64,000 nucleotides of DNA, taken from NCBI RefSeq assembly GCF_029962835.1, contig NC_080582.1:14268032-14332031 (forward strand), given 5' to 3'. The notes under the pieces were generated by a model. The model did not search any database and was not told the DNA's origin. It was given only the letters and a program-made list of their open reading frames with translations. Position 1 is the stretch's first letter. Each line of letters opens with the position of its first letter. Below are positions 1-12,509 of this stretch, one piece after another. Both the position numbers and the translations under genes were made by a program. Origin of the DNA: Magnolia sinica (lineage: Eukaryota > Streptophyta > Magnoliopsida > Magnoliales > Magnoliaceae).

Positions 1-112
1 TACCAGCTGTTTTGTTGGTTCCAATCGCTACCATCTTAGCCTTCTCTTTTGATTTCTCTTGTTTTGAGAATTGAAGGGCAGGAATGGAATCGATGGTTCT
101 GATGCTCTATGG
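1..112 (-). pseudogene. Lysine-rich coding-like fragment (left copy), unrecognised
   Basis: On the minus strand this stretch reads as an open, Lys/Glu-rich peptide containing QFSKQEKSKEKAK. The same peptide occurs in the right duplication arm near 59712-59830, where more of the region is visible. It may be the end of an exon with an acceptor (CTGTAG or CCATAG) to its right, but the right copy has stops and a frame change. I read both as pseudogene or exon relics and do not recognise the family. Confidence 0.3.
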
Positions 113-403
113 TTTTCGGCTACAGGTAAGTAACCATGCGTTTTATTCCCAATGGATGCATTAGAAGATGAAGTTGGACATGTCACTGCCCCTGACAATC
201 TTTCCTGTAAGAAAATGCATCACTTTATTACATAACATAACAATGGCAGGAGTTGGCTTGCAAACAAAATCATAATTTTCCAAAAACGAATGATGGAAAC
301 AAGAACGATAAGAATTAGAAACATAAATCTTCATGACCAACAAATATTATGGAGTAACATTTAACAGACTAGTAGATATAGCACATACAATGCATGTGGA
401 GCA

Positions 404-720
404 AGGTATTTAGAAATGGTAACGGCCGGCTGTATGACGGATACCATGCAGGCCGTGCGGCCTTGTAATGGTCAAAGCTTCCTTTAAAGGAAATAGAATG
501 TATCAGCCCCATATCAGTCCTTTAAAGGCCTTTATTCGGGCTTTACAGCCCTGTATCACGTGATGGTAAAGAGTGTGTGCAGCGGTAATAAATAGAGGGA
601 GTGGTGTGTAAGAAAATTGGGAATTGGTGGAGGGGCAGTTTTAAAATAGTAATGGTTCAAACCGTCCAAGACCTCCAGGTTGGATCCACTTTAAATAGCA
701 CACCATAAACATCTATTTCT
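404..720. repeat. GC-richer hAT-like end sequence (no closed element)
   Basis: A CAAGGTATTTAGAAATGG start followed by 'taacggccgg' text resembles the ends of the hAT-like elements at 2730-3015 and 60891-62474, but I could not find a matching far end or target duplication. The same sequence is present in the right arm (60113-60420), so it predates the duplication. The rest of 113-1110 shows no gene. Confidence 0.3.
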
Positions 721-1113
721 TGAATTTTGTGCCGTTAATTGTTTTTATTTCAACTGTTCATTCAACACCCACCAAACAGAAATCAAATCAATGCAATCCT
801 CTGTTTAAGAGATTCAAATGGACCCACGATTTTTATGGTTTATTTGAGTTCATTACATGCCACTTGCACAAATTATTAATGCCCATGTATCAACTATCAT
901 ACTTTGCCAGATTATCAAAGCTTTTTTCATTGTAAAGAGAGAGAGGAGCATCTTCCAACAGCCAAATAACTTCTCCAAATTACCTGCATGCCCATTATTT
1001 CAGTCTAAAACCCTTTATCATGTCCTTTAGTAACACAAGCTTTTAGCCTCTCAGGAAACTAAATGCTGGAAAATTTGCCCCTGTTTACTCCCGTTATATA
1101 TAGTAGATATAAG

Positions 1114-2650
1114 CAGTGTTTCGAGTGTCAGTATTGATGCATATATCACACCGTTGGGATATGGAAACATATTAGGCATTGCATGGGAAATATCATGTGT
1201 ATCGTGTAATGTATTGTTGCCTTTAGGAAACATCGGAATATTGGTCAAATTTTTCAATGAAACTTCAAGAGATACAATAATAGGCATTAATACACGCTTA
1301 GAACTCAAAAGATCATAAAAAACCAGTACTACACATCATAAGTTCCTTTGTATAAGGTCCTAAACTCTACGATGTTTGACAAAAGTGATGCAACTATATT
1401 CAAGATCAGTTCATGTAATATAAATCATAAAAGACATGTACGAAAACACAATCAATACATTCAAAAGGCAAATTTGTCCTTCACTATACAGTGCATATAT
1501 TTAAAATATATATTTTTAAAATTATATTTATAATTAAAAAAAAATTGAAGTAAATAAATGTGTAGCTGATGTTAAGATCAGCACTCATAAGTACACAAGT
1601 AACATCTGGTCAATGTAATTTTTTTCAAACAATTTATTTATTTATTTTACACACCCACGCACTCACACCACAGTGGGATTTCACCACAATGGGTACTTGA
1701 ACCCATGACCTCGTGTTGAAACTCTTGTGAATCTACCATCGAGGCATGAGTAATTTATTTTATTTATTTATTTTTAATTAAAAAATAATTTTTTGAAAGT
1801 TCCCAAAAGTTTTGTCAATCTGTAAATCAACCTTTAAGCACTCTCACATGATTTTTCTACTACACTATAATTGCAAGCTAAATGGGTGCCTATTTTATCC
1901 AAATTAAAAAATCGAAGGTCAAAATCCATAATTGAAAGTGCGAAACATGCAAAATCATGAATTACTAACTTAATTCCATAAATTCCAACAAATTTAAACA
2001 AGAGAAAACAATTTAAATTAGCAAAAACTCACCAAATGCTCTCCAGTCTCGATTTCAACACCCAAATTCCCTTTTCCCTCCAAACAAATGAAAAGAATTG
2101 GTTGAAATCCCTTTAGCAATGCAATCACAGTCATTGTTTGAAGTATCTCCGATATTATCAAAATATCCCGAATATTATTTGTATCTCTAGCTCGACGACA
2201 CTAATAACATTGGTAGCGATACCGATAACACCGATAGTATCAAGAGTTCCAGGTATTGGCAATGTATCGTTGAGTATCACCAATGCATTGATATCGTTAA
2301 TATTTTTTACTATGCAAATTCTAGATGTTGCTTGTATTTCGATATCACCAATGTATCGCCAATATTTTCAATTGTGTAAATTCTAGGTATCATATTGTTA
2401 GTCTCTCAATGATATTTTGATAATATCACCAATGTATCGATATCATCAAAATTCTGTTTATTAAAAAAATCCATATTAATTTTTTTTTATGGGCACATGG
2501 TTTTATGCAATGTTCAATTTGTCGATGATAATATTAATAACATTGGGATATTATTGTTATCACAACATGGGCAATATCAAGACCATAATCTTTCGTTTCC
2601 TTTCCAGTTGCCAATGATTTCATAGTGAAATATTGTGTTGTCGATATTCT
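1114..2650. repeat. AT-rich repeat with CAGTGTTT start, related to the hAT element at 12614
   Basis: From CAGTGTTTCGAGTGTCAG onward, the first 180 bases align with the hAT-like element at 12614-12790 (shared boxes include TGTATCGTGTAATGTAT and the GGAAACAT region). Later parts (2140-2640) are a loose succession of ATCACCAATGTATCG motifs. The right end and target duplication could not be fixed. No reading frame here looks coding. Confidence 0.4.
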
Positions 2651-2729
2651 GAAATATCGATGGGTGTTCGGATGGAAGGTTGGATGGTTGGATGAATAGA
2701 TGGGGATGGTTGGATTGATTTCTAATGAT

Positions 2730-3015
2730 CAAGGTGTTCCATAACTATAATGGTGACCTTAATGGCCACCACCGTTACCATTATGATACGGGTTGTAACG
2801 GTTGTTACAACCCCCATATCAGCCGTTATGGCTCCTTTTTTTTCCCCTTGAAAAAAAAAAAAAAAAAACTGTTATAAGACCATTACATGGCCACTACGGC
2901 TTGTTTGTTCTGTAACGGCCTTTACAACTGTTTCGGCCCCATAATGCATAATGGTTATGACTGTCACCATTATGTAACGTCCGTAACCGTTATGCAACCA
3001 ATTTTGAATACCTTG
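2730..3015. mobile_element. Short non-autonomous hAT-like element (MITE)
   Basis: The 286-bp element begins CAAGGTGTTCCATAAC and ends with the inverse form ...TTTTGAATACCTTG. Inside it is a quasi-palindrome of 'taacggttgttacaac'-type text around an A-rich centre. The flanking octamers CTAATGAT (2722-2729) and CTTATGAA (3016-3023) match at 6 of 8 positions, which fits a decayed 8-bp hAT target duplication. Its termini resemble those of the larger element at 60891-62474. It has no coding capacity. Confidence 0.6.
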
Positions 3016-3023
3016 CTTATGAA

Positions 3024-4380
3024 AGAACATGCTTTTAGGCTCCTATTAAATGGAAACTTATTATGTATGCAATCTTTTTCATTTTATTATTTTTTTTAAA
3101 AATTCCTAAATATCCATATATGTGTATTTTGGCATATCCTAAAGTTTCACTAAAAATTCCACCATTTCCCCCACAGTTCCCCACATTTACGATTATCGGC
3201 AATATCAATATAGTTTCTAGTGATACTGATACTTCAAAAACTGATCTCAGTGTTAAAATAAAATAAAATTAAAACTTGAAGGAAAATCGATTTTTGTAGA
3301 TTTTTGGAAAATTTCCCAAAATTTTTGAAATAGGACCGACAGAAGTGCGGTATCATCAATATGTGCAAATGTATCGACAATATCAGAAACTTGTAACAAT
3401 GATATTTTCAAAAAGTGTATTGGTATATCATCGATGCATTGCGATCGGGAGACATCTCTATTCATTTGGTTGGGACCGTGGCTGCAGGAAGATGAAGTAG
3501 TCCATAACGAGCCATCTGCACTAAGCTACGTCGGCCATTATAGTTGTGGACCGAAGAAGGATGTCAATGGCAGAGGAGGTGGCATCCATAAATGTCATGC
3601 AAACGAAAGAAAAACCCTGCGGTTTCGAGGACCCTTTCTTCCTAGGGATTACAGATTCCTTAACTTTCCCTGCCTTGGAGAAGACCCTAGATAGCATTTT
3701 TGTTTTTCATCCCAAGATTGTGGCAAATTAGCAACAGAGAGGGTTGGGAAACTTGCAAAAGCTGAGTAAGGAGTTTTCTTCACGCTACTAGGATTCTGCT
3801 CCCTATTCTTTAGCTCATGAGACTTTCTTCTCACAACCTGAGTCCAATCACCCTTAGCCAGATGAACCGATTGCGATAGTGGAACCGGCCCTTAACCCGA
3901 GATGCCCGGTAGCCTACCCCCTACGAGACAGGAAGAAATAATGACACAACTATGGGAAGGAGAGACAGGGGAATTGGGGATAGAAGAATGGGAAGGGAAA
4001 TCAGGGTACTGATTGCTAATAACCCTAGAACTCTCTCTAGAAAGCCTACTGAGAAGGACTATGCATGTGAAAACCTCTGCCAAAGAGAGGTACCCAGCAG
4101 ATTGCGGGAAGGGACATGCGAGACGTACCTTGGGGATTTACCTCTGGAGTGAAGGTTGGGGTTTGCTTCTCCTTGCCAAAGGTCTGAAGGAAGCCTTACG
4201 AACACGAAATGCCACAGCTTTGCTGGATGGGGTTCAAAATGTTAATCTTCTAGCCTCATTTGCTCCAATGACTTTTGACTCTCGCGTCCTTTTACTCCCA
4301 CTCCCATGTGATTTCCTGGGATTGAAAATGCTAACGTACTCAATAGATGATTAACTTCTCTTCTTCTTCTCATCAAACTT
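3024..4380. other. Unassigned intergenic sequence
   Basis: 3170-3460 continues the ATATCACCAATGTATCG-type AT-rich text seen at 2140-2640. 3460-4360 is more GC-balanced, with short frames on both strands but no domain I recognise and several stops in each frame. It may be debris of a retroelement leader or LINE gag region. No gene is called. Confidence 0.4.
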
Positions 4381-4384
4381 CTTT

Positions 4385-6136
4385 CTCGCCACCATCAAGA
4401 ATAGACGAACCAGTGGACATGGGCAACTAGATAGTGTTTTCTTCAACAAGAATATGCGTGGGCACTAAGGGATGAGATGGTGAAGCTTCCAAGTCAGGAG
4501 ATTTACCCTTATTTGACAAGAATTGAGTGGGCTCAAAGAATGCAACATGGGCACAAATAAATTGTCTTCGAAGATGAGGATTGTAACACCTATAAAACCC
4601 CTTTATATTGTAGAATACTCAAGTAAAATACATTTAATTGCTTTAAGGTCTAATTTATCATGGCCCAACTCTAATTGATGAACAAAGCATACACATGTAA
4701 AAACATTGTGGGGCATAGAGAACAATAACCTAACAACAAAATTGCACAAGGGGACTAACTCGTCAATATAATAGAGGGCATTCTATTGATCAAATAGCAC
4801 GCTATTAAAATTGCATCACTTCAAAAGAAAAAGAGAAAGTGGACATTTATATGAATCAAGGCACGTGACATCTCAAGCAAATGACGGTTTTTCCGTTCTA
4901 CAACACCATTTTGTTGTAAAGGCACATAATGTTTGATGCACCCATTTTCAAATAAATAAAAGCTAAAAGAATTGGATATATTCTCATTAGCATTTTCTAA
5001 ACGAAACACACACTTTGGAGTTAAATTGATTATCTACTTCCATACAAAAAATCTTAAAAATATATAACAATTCATATCTATCTTTTCATTAAATAAAGCC
5101 AAGTCATTCTTGAAAAATCATCAACAAAAGTAACAAAATACTTATACCCTCACACACTAAAACTCAATCAAGCCCCCAAATATTTGAATCAACCAAAGAA
5201 GATGAAACTAGACTATGCTTTTCCACATGTAGTGGAAAAGTGATTCGATGATGCTAAAACTAATTCAAACACTTCACATTCTAAAGTTGACATAGCCAAT
5301 AATGCAATAATAAAGGAATGGAACTTTTGAGAATCTTCAAAAACGGGTGACCGAGACGACAGTATCACTAGTAAGGACAAATGTTGCTTTGCACTACTAC
5401 TCCAACGACTTCACAGTCAAGATACTAAAACACAAAATGTTGATGTCCTCCACCAATAAACTTCATCGTCTTTAGATCTTGGAAAATACGATGTGCAGGA
5501 TAGAATACCATAGAGCAGTTAAGTGATTTTATGAGTTTACTAACAGACATGAAGCTAAAATTAAATTTAAGTACATAGAGAATTGATGACAATGAAAGAA
5601 AGGAATTTGGATGAACAATACCCATTTCACACACTTTAGACTAGGCAACGTTTCCCAAAGAGACTAATGAACTCGACAATAATGTATCAATAAAGGAATG
5701 GGCACTAGACTACATGTCATATGATCAGAAGCTCCAAAGTCAATAATTCATGGCATAGAGGACTAGAACCGAAGTCATACCTGAGTTGATGAGTGTGGTT
5801 AAGTGAGAGTAGCGACAAAGATGGGTTGATTCTTCAATAACTTGAAGTATTCATCTTTGGTAAGCATGACTATGTCATTAGATGTACTTGTCTATTGAAT
5901 TGTAGGAGTAGAACCAACAGAATGAGACCCACTACTCTCTTCAAAATAAGATGCCTCATTTGCCCAACTAACTTCCCATGTCCCATTTATTAACAATGTG
6001 ATTTGTATGCCCACAGTGAGTACACTCTTTAGGTCCACGACCTCTAACACGACCCCTTGTTGCATCATTATGACCACCTTCATTACCTTTGCCACATCCT
6101 TGATTAATTACCTTAGCCACTACAATCACCACCTCT
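4385..6136 (-). pseudogene. Ty1/copia pol fragment: zinc knuckle, pre-integrase and integrase, decayed
   Basis: Read on the minus strand from right to left, the pieces follow copia order. Near 6010 there is a CGHTNH zinc-knuckle remnant. Near 5425-5634 there is the LSSILYVLKFNFSFMSVSKL segment typical of the region between protease and integrase. At 4880-5000 there is QQNGVVERKNRHLLEMSRAL, the integrase signature. Then comes an INRMPS-like region and a VFGC-like region down to about 4650, with weak similarity to about 4385. Stops and frame changes are frequent. Reverse transcriptase and RNase H are missing, so the element is truncated on its 3' side. The gag part continues on the other side of the hAT insertion at 6145-7228. 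Confidence 0.8.
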
Positions 6137-6144
6137 ACCTCATC

Positions 6145-7228
6145 TAGGGGTGCACACGGGTCGGTTTGGTCCGGTTCTGGGGTAAAACTGGAGCCGAACC
6201 GTTCCTAATGGTTCTGGGATTTTCAGAACCAGAACCGGACCGTGAGAACCAGTTTGGTTCCGGATCAGTTCCATGGTTCTGGGTTTTTAGAAAATTCAAC
6301 AAAAGAAAAAAGGTGGAAAAAAAAAAATCCCATCGTTCATGTGTGTGTAATTCCATGCCTAGGTTGATTTGGTGTTTGTACTAATTCGAGGTGAATGATG
6401 GTGCTGCTGTTGTCTTTGAAAAAGAAACAAAAAACTGGTGGTTGCTCAGGACGGATCCGAGGCAGATAGAGGCAGTGATGGTTGGCTTCAATATACATCT
6501 ATAAAATAAAGGTGGGCCACTAGAAGATGACTTTGATTTTTGGTGCATCAACAGCAAGCGTCTCTTTGGAGCTGTTCACTGCAGTAGGTGTCATAGGGGC
6601 TCGAAGGGAACAAGTTGGAATTTTGAACCTGCTGTAATGACTTACAAGCAGGTTTGTGTTTATGTACGGTGTTGTTGCTGGCAGGCCTGGCAGTTGGTGG
6701 CATAGTAGCTTCAGCCCAACGATCTGTTCCTGCTCAGGAGTTGTTTGAGGCCAGTCACAAGCAACACTACTGCATCTCTAAAACCTTGAAGAAGTTATAA
6801 TCAACAATAGAATGTGTTGCGACTTGCAATGAAGGTGATAAAGGAGAAACAACTATAGTTGAAAGCGATAACAATATCATAATGCCATTATGATAGTCAT
6901 ACATGAACGATGAGATTAGTAGGGCTGTAAATGGGCCGAGGAAGCAAGGTATAAGAAATAAAAAATGGAATGGCTCTGGATCAATGGTTCGGATCCAAGG
7001 TTCAGATCCACGGTTTTGGGCCACAGTTCAACGGATTGGTTCCACGGTTCGGGTCCACGGTTCAGTTCGATTCTACATGCCCCTAAACCGGAACCAAACC
7101 GTATCCAATGGTTCTTGCAATTTTGGAACCGGAACTGGAACCGGTGCTGTCCAGAACCGGACCAAACCGGACCAATCCAACGGTTCCGGTCCGGTTCCAT
7201 GATTCTACCGGTTAAATGTGCACCCCTA
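6145..7228. mobile_element. Non-autonomous hAT element with exact 8-bp target duplication
   Basis: The terminal inverted repeat TAGGGGTGCACA is perfect at both ends (6145-6156 and 7217-7228). The flanking octamer ACCTCATC is duplicated exactly at 6137-6144 and 7229-7236, which is the hAT hallmark. Both subterminal regions are dense in GGTTC/GAACC and CCGGTTC motifs in both orientations (6160-6300 and 6970-7200), the usual layout of hAT transposase-binding arrays. The centre has no transposase frame. The short frames in the ends come from the low-complexity repeats. Confidence 0.9.
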
Positions 7229-7232
7229 ACCT

Positions 7233-7720
7233 CATCTAACAAATAATGTCAAATCAAAATTATCATTGGCTCTACCCATAGAGCCAAGTGATACCCGTTG
7301 AATGCGAACATAAACTCCTTTTAGGGATGGAACATCCTTGCCACCCAAGATATGCATACGCACTGGCTAATGTCTTGGTTTCAAACCAAATATGAATTTA
7401 GCCACAAGAAAATCCTCACATTGTCAACGTTATTTCTCTAGATCATTAGTAAGTAGCTGATACACATTCATCTCCACATCTAACAAATAATGTCAAATGA
7501 AAATTATCACTTGCTCTACCCATAGAGCCAAGTTATACACATCGAAGGTGAACATAAACTCCTTTTAGGGATGGAACATCCTTGCCACCCAAGATATGCA
7601 CACGCATTGGCTCATGTTTTGGTTTCAAGCCAAACATGGATTTAGCAACATGAAAATCCTCACGTTGTCAACGTTGTTTCTCCGGATCATTAGTAAGTAG
7701 TTGATGCACATGCATCTCCT
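7233..7720. repeat. Tandem duplication of about 244 bp inside the copia gag region
   Basis: The block beginning CATCTAACAAATAATGTCAA at 7233 recurs at 7477 with about 90% identity for the full repeat length (shared landmark GGGATGGAACATCCTTGCCA). It duplicates part of the decayed gag region, immediately right of the hAT target duplication. Confidence 0.85.
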
Positions 7721-8495
7721 CCCGCATTACTTTGAGTTTTGAATAATATTTCACCAAGATACTTATCCCCTTGTTAAAATGCAAAAATCTCTTCAAACAA
7801 CTGATATGTATGAGATATTTTTTTATCGGATGAATACATCTCTCGTAACACATCACACACCTCATTTGTCATATCTGAAAACATCACATTTTCACTAATA
7901 GATGTTTCCATACTGTTCCACAACCACGCCATGATCTGAGCATTTTCCTAAAGCCACTAACTGTATGTGCTATCACTTTCAACTTGGTTTCACCACAATC
8001 AAATATTTTAATTTGCCTTTGGTTGCAAAAAAAAACACTCGGATAGATTTAGACCACTAAAGATAATTTGCTTCATTTAGTTTTATGGTAAGTTATTTAA
8101 AGTTTTATAGCAAGTTATTTGAACCTCTAGAAAATCATATGGATTTAGAAACCCAAATCTTTGATCACCCTTAATTTCAATTATAAGAAATTAAAGAGAA
8201 TAACAACGTGCCTATATGGATGCAAGTTGACTCTTCCAGATCTAAGAACTCTCCAATTGCAAGGTCCACACATTGTACACACCACACCAAACGAACAATC
8301 AACTCACACGTTTCAATCGAACACAAGAGCGATGATCACGAACATACCATTCACACTCTTAACACGCAGACCATGACGAAGGCCTACCACACTAAAAAAC
8401 AAAAAAGAATAAACCTTAGAAGAGCAAATAGGAAAAGAAAAGGAAGAATTTATGACATAAAAGAAAAGAAAGTGGTGTAAATAATAATGAAATCC
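7237..8495 (-). pseudogene. Ty1/copia gag remnant, minus strand
   Basis: At 7668-7865 the minus strand reads LKRFLHFNKGISILVKYYSK followed by LKVMREEMHVHQLLTNDPE, matching the copia gag pattern (UBN2-type: a YY.KLK.M helix followed by L..DPE). The frame is broken before and after. A 244-bp tandem duplication inflates the downstream part. The primer-binding site at 8496-8507 lies just upstream on the same strand, so this is the start of the same element whose integrase is at 4385-5000. Confidence 0.7.
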
Positions 8496-8507
8496 GCTCT
8501 AATACCA
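8496..8507 (-). other. Primer-binding site of the decayed copia element
   Basis: The minus strand reads TGGTATTAGAGC, one base from TGGTATCAGAGC, the usual copia site complementary to initiator-Met tRNA. The LTR would begin at 8508 going right (TGCAGAGTTATG on the plus strand), but no partner LTR was found, so its outer edge is unknown. Confidence 0.7.
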
Positions 8508-8690
8508 TGCAGAGTTATGTAAAACTGAAAGGAAAGGAAAAGAGGAACAAATGAGATGGGAAAAAGAGAATGCCTAAAAAAAACACTAGAGAAATCGTAA
8601 GGCCTGTATTCTTATGCTTCAAGAGCCTATGTTTAATATTTCTAAGTTACCTTAAGTAGCATAGGAATTGGGATTTGATAGAAGCCTCCG
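8508..8690 (-). repeat. Probable 5' LTR remnant of the decayed copia element
   Basis: This sequence directly abuts the primer-binding site on its LTR side and ends in CA when read on the minus strand (...CTCTGCA). It is A/G-rich and has no coding frame. The outer boundary is not determined, because LINE-like sequence begins soon after. Confidence 0.4.
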
Positions 8691-8739
8691 AGCAAAGTTC
8701 CACGATCAAGATGCAAGAGTAGAAATGCAAAGCTGGGGA

Positions 8740-9830
8740 GGCTTGATCATGGGTCCATGAGTAGTTTGTAGTGATTTTAATGTCAATTGGATGCTAAAGA
8801 GAGGCTTGGGGCAACACTCCAAAAGTTAGAGCTATCGAAGAATTCAAACGAGTTATAGATGAAGTTGGCATATAGTAGATGCGGGTTTTGAAGGCTCAAG
8901 GTTTACTTGGTGTAATAACAGACAAGGTCATAGGAGAGCATGAATAAGACTTGATAGGGTACTAGTTAACATGGAGTGGGTAAGGGAATCTCTACCTTCA
9001 AAGTCTCTCACCTCTCTTATCTCTTATCCAATCACTCTCCTATTCTGGTGCCTGTGAAGGAACTAGTGGACAGCTCCTCGAAGCCATTTAGATTTCAGAT
9101 AATGTGGACAAACCAAATCAGATTTAAAGAGGTGGTGAAGGAAATATGGGAGACGGAGTTGTTTGCATCACTGATTGTCAAAGTCTTTCTGAAAATGAAG
9201 AAGTGGGAATCTAAGCTGAGGGAATGAAACAAGGAATTTGGGGACATTTTCCGAAGCGTCGGAGTTGCAAATGATGCAGCTTTGAAGGCCGAACATGATC
9301 TCACGTTGTCCATATCAAAGGAATGTAGTACAGCCCTTGAGGATGCAAAATCCAAGCTGGTTACGGCTCTCCTTCAGGAAGAAATCTTCTGAAAGCAAAA
9401 GTCAAGAAACCAGTGGCTGTCGGAAGGAGAATGCAACAATAGATTCTTTCATGGAGAAGATTCTTTCACGACTCCGTCACGGAGAAGCGACATTGATTAT
9501 TTGTAAACAGGATAAAGACAGAATTGGGAGTTATTTTGGAATCTCAGTCAGAGACAGAGACAAAAGTAGCCAGGTTCTACAGCTCCATTTATACATCAGA
9601 AGGTGTTGGTCCAGCAGATGACATCCTTAGTATCATCCCAAGCTTAGTTCCAGACTAATATAATGAAGACTTTTTGCACGCTTTAGATATGGAATAAGTG
9701 AAGGCGGCAACATTTTCTACTCCTCAAGATAGTGTGTCGAGACTAGATGGCTACTTGATCAGCTTTTTCACGTTCTTCTAGGAAATTGTGGGGGAAGATA
9801 TTCTTAATTTAGTATGCAAGTTCATGGAAG
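8740..9830 (+). pseudogene. L1-type LINE ORF2 fragment (endonuclease to start of RT), dead
   Basis: Plus-strand translation with many stops and frame changes follows the plant L1 ORF2 pattern. A DFNVNW-like block (8775) is followed by FEGSRFTWCNNRQG (8886-8930), IRLDRVLVNMEW (8945-8980) and IMWTNQIRFKEVVKEIW (9100-9150). Then come a WESKLRE block (9205) and a region matching the FFH / FYSSIYTSEG pattern before reverse transcriptase (9440-9610). It stops near 9830 before the RT catalytic motifs, just before an AT microsatellite. It is a truncated relic; no 3' tail is visible. Confidence 0.75.
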
Positions 9831-9882
9831 GGGAGAGAATCTGCGAGCCTTTGGTAGCTTTCTCATCTACATGATTCCTAAC

Positions 9883-9894
<12 letters not shown>

Positions 9895-9927
<33 letters not shown>
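9895..9927. repeat. (AT)n microsatellite
   Basis: 33 bases of uninterrupted AT dinucleotide, lying at the end of the LINE-like sequence. Confidence 0.98.
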
Positions 9928-9929
<2 letters not shown>

Positions 9930-9930
<1 letters not shown>

Positions 9931-12465
9931 CAGACTTTCAGCCAATAAGCCTCTACAATTGCATATAGAAGATTTTCTTGAAGCTCTTGACCCCTTGGTC
10001 AAATGTCTTGACTTGGATCTTATATCTGAAGTACATATACAGTCTTATGTGGGTTAAGGGCAAAGGCACAACAACACTAAGATGACAACTTGATGGTGGA
10101 GATTGTCTATCTTGACCCAAGTCAGTTCCCTCACATAAGATTAGCAGTATGTCTCATAAATGAATGTCCACATGTGTGTCCTATGTATCTGTGATGATCA
10201 TGGTCTATATAAGGTACTAAAATCTATGGATCACAACTCTCCTCAGTCAATGATAGTAGTGTCCAATCTCTAGCACTCAAGGGCTACCAAAGGACTCACT
10301 CCTCAACTAACCCATATACGTACATAAGTTCAAGGTGACACTACAACCTAAGGTATAATAGCATGTCCCACCCACATGGCTAGTGGATGAGGGCTCACAA
10401 GGTTTCTTAGGGTATATACTCCAAAAATCTCTCACTTGCCCTAAAACCAATCTGTGCTCAAATCCATTAAGCATTCTTGTCGAACCAGAACTCCTTAGCC
10501 AAGAATATCACGGAATCATACTAATCCTATTAAAGTTCACACAATCTCTCAAAAGGCAACTTTCCTTGTCAAAGAAACGCAGTTACGTATACCTAGTTCA
10601 ATCATTTTCTTCCATGCTTGCCTATTTATCCTTTATTATCAGGATTTGATCACCTGACAACTCATGTTCAACCAAGAACCTCATGATCCACGAGGGAGTG
10701 ATCTTGTGCCATATAAGCACACTTGGATCATCATGGAACTACCCAGTATGTCACATGCTTGATCGACCATTATCACCCTACAAGAGACATAGGTATGCTA
10801 TAGTCGCATCATATCATCACGAGAAGCACTTCATCCACTCATGTGGAAACATAAGGTTGTTTTAACATGAACAACCTCCATCATAGATCACGGTTATTGC
10901 GGTGTGTGGTTTTTCCTCCCACTGGCTAAGACATACAGTTATCTGTATTTCCATGCGTACATCAGTATATTTTGGGAACCTCTATCAGCAGGCAAGACTT
11001 GCCTTTCAACATTTATTCCCAAGTAACACTTTTCAATTGGTTTCATTTTAGTAAAGCCTTAGATCCAACCAATCATGGTAGGAAAAACAACCACGCTAGT
11101 AATGAACCCTTATCACATAAACTGATCAACATCTCTCCCCAGTGCTTACAATCAGCATAATATCAACATGTCATTCATTCACATATACACACAGTTGTGG
11201 GATGTCAACACACTTGTGATTCAACATAGATCATCAAATGACACAAGTAAAGGCATCAATGGAATTGAATGATGGATTTGTGGTATCCCTTCAAGCTTTA
11301 TGGATGGAATCCAGAATATAATCCATAATGCGAGAATCTCTTAAAGAGTGGAGAAAAATCAATCACCTTATATCCACTACATGAATCACACACATACACG
11401 TACATAATATAAGCAAAGTGCATTGTAATAACAATTACCAGGAGCAATAATAATAAAAACCAGTCATAATAATTATCAAACTGTTGGTTCTCAGTAGAAT
11501 TGGAAAGGTTCAAAAATTAAAACATAATATTGGTCAATGACCCTAATTCAGTCGTCCATTAATACTACTCTTTACTATAGTCGTAGCTTGTAACCCTCCT
11601 CACTCCTGACCAATATGCACTCAACCTTGGCTTCACTTTCCTCCTTCCTATCTTCTGCCCAAATAACAGTTTAACAGTTTGTTAGTCCATGTCAATGAAC
11701 ATTTATATGTGGAAACTAAAGCGAGGGGAAAGAACCGTACCGTGATCACATTAAGTGATTAACATCTCTCCCTAGTCCCTAGTGCTCACGATCAGGGTAA
11801 GATCGACATATCATTCATCCATATATGCTTGCAATTATGGGATTTCAGCACACTTGTATTTCAACATGTATCATCGAGTGATACAATCAGAATCATTGCT
11901 CTCATCAGCACTATCTATATCATAGGCAGTGACACCCATCCTCTAAGAAGATAAGGATATGTAATTAGTTGAAGGTTAGCATATTGTGCAGACTCATGCT
12001 TTCCACTCATTAGACATCATCAGAGGCATCAATGGAGTTATATTTTCAATGTCATCAATGGAACTGAGCCACATCTGCGCAGCATCTCTCCAAGGTCTAA
12101 GAATAGTATTTAGTACCTGATCCCTATTTCAAAATTCCCTTGGAGAGTGGAGAGAACCAATTATAACATATCCACATAATGAATCACACATACAAGGCTT
12201 AGTAAGTATAGAGTAGTAGTAATATTAGGATAAATCATAACCAACCATATAAACGATTAAAACTTCCATCTCTCAAACAAACGGACAACAATAACTAGGT
12301 CCATAAACCAACGTATCAAACTAGGTCATCAACTATAATAACCCAGATTCTTGTAGGCAATCATACACACTTGTGCACACACAAACTTACATCACACAAA
12401 ATATAGCAGACACTTAGACACACCGTTGATTAGAGAGAAGCATCATCTTTCATTCACATGGTAAG
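9930..12465. other. Unassigned repeat-like sequence with an imperfect internal duplication
   Basis: No coding domain was recognised. Blocks at 11100-11410 and 11745-12200 resemble each other in order: CTCTCCC with AGTGCT, then CATATCATTCATCCATAT-like, then GGGAT with CACACTTGT, then TGAATCACACA. This points to an old duplication of about 640 bp. 10380-10900 reads like a retrotransposon LTR or leader, but no boundary or partner was found. Confidence 0.4.
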
Positions 12466-12509
12466 CGCGCTTGAATTTTGAGGACAAAATTCTTTTGAAG
12501 GGGGTAGAA
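12466..12509 (+). other. Gypsy internal 3' end with polypurine tract
   Basis: TGAATTTTGAGGACAAAATT followed by the purine run GAAGGGGGTAGAA (12497-12509) is the usual junction of chromovirus-type (Del/Tekay-like) gypsy elements. It abuts the LTR start TGTAATAACC at 12510. Only about 45 bases of the internal region survive, and the rest of the element is not in the window. Confidence 0.7.

Larger units (their letters stand above)
1..2662 (+). repeat. Segmental duplication, left arm (truncated by window edge)
   Basis: This arm matches 59712-64000 nearly base for base in the same orientation, with scattered substitutions and small indels. Both arms begin with the same TACCAGCTGTTTTGTTGG text and end in the same GATATTCTGAAATATCGATG text. 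The left arm continues beyond base 1, because the right arm has related upstream sequence (59400-59711) that is not in the window for this copy. The arm lacks the 1.58 kb element present in the right arm and shows the unoccupied target GTTGGGAT at 1153-1160. Confidence 0.93.

Noticed and set aside
6166..7246. Several 70-108 codon frames rich in Gly, Ser, Arg and Pro
   Set aside because: Products of the GGTTC/GAACC subterminal arrays of a hAT element, present on both strands.
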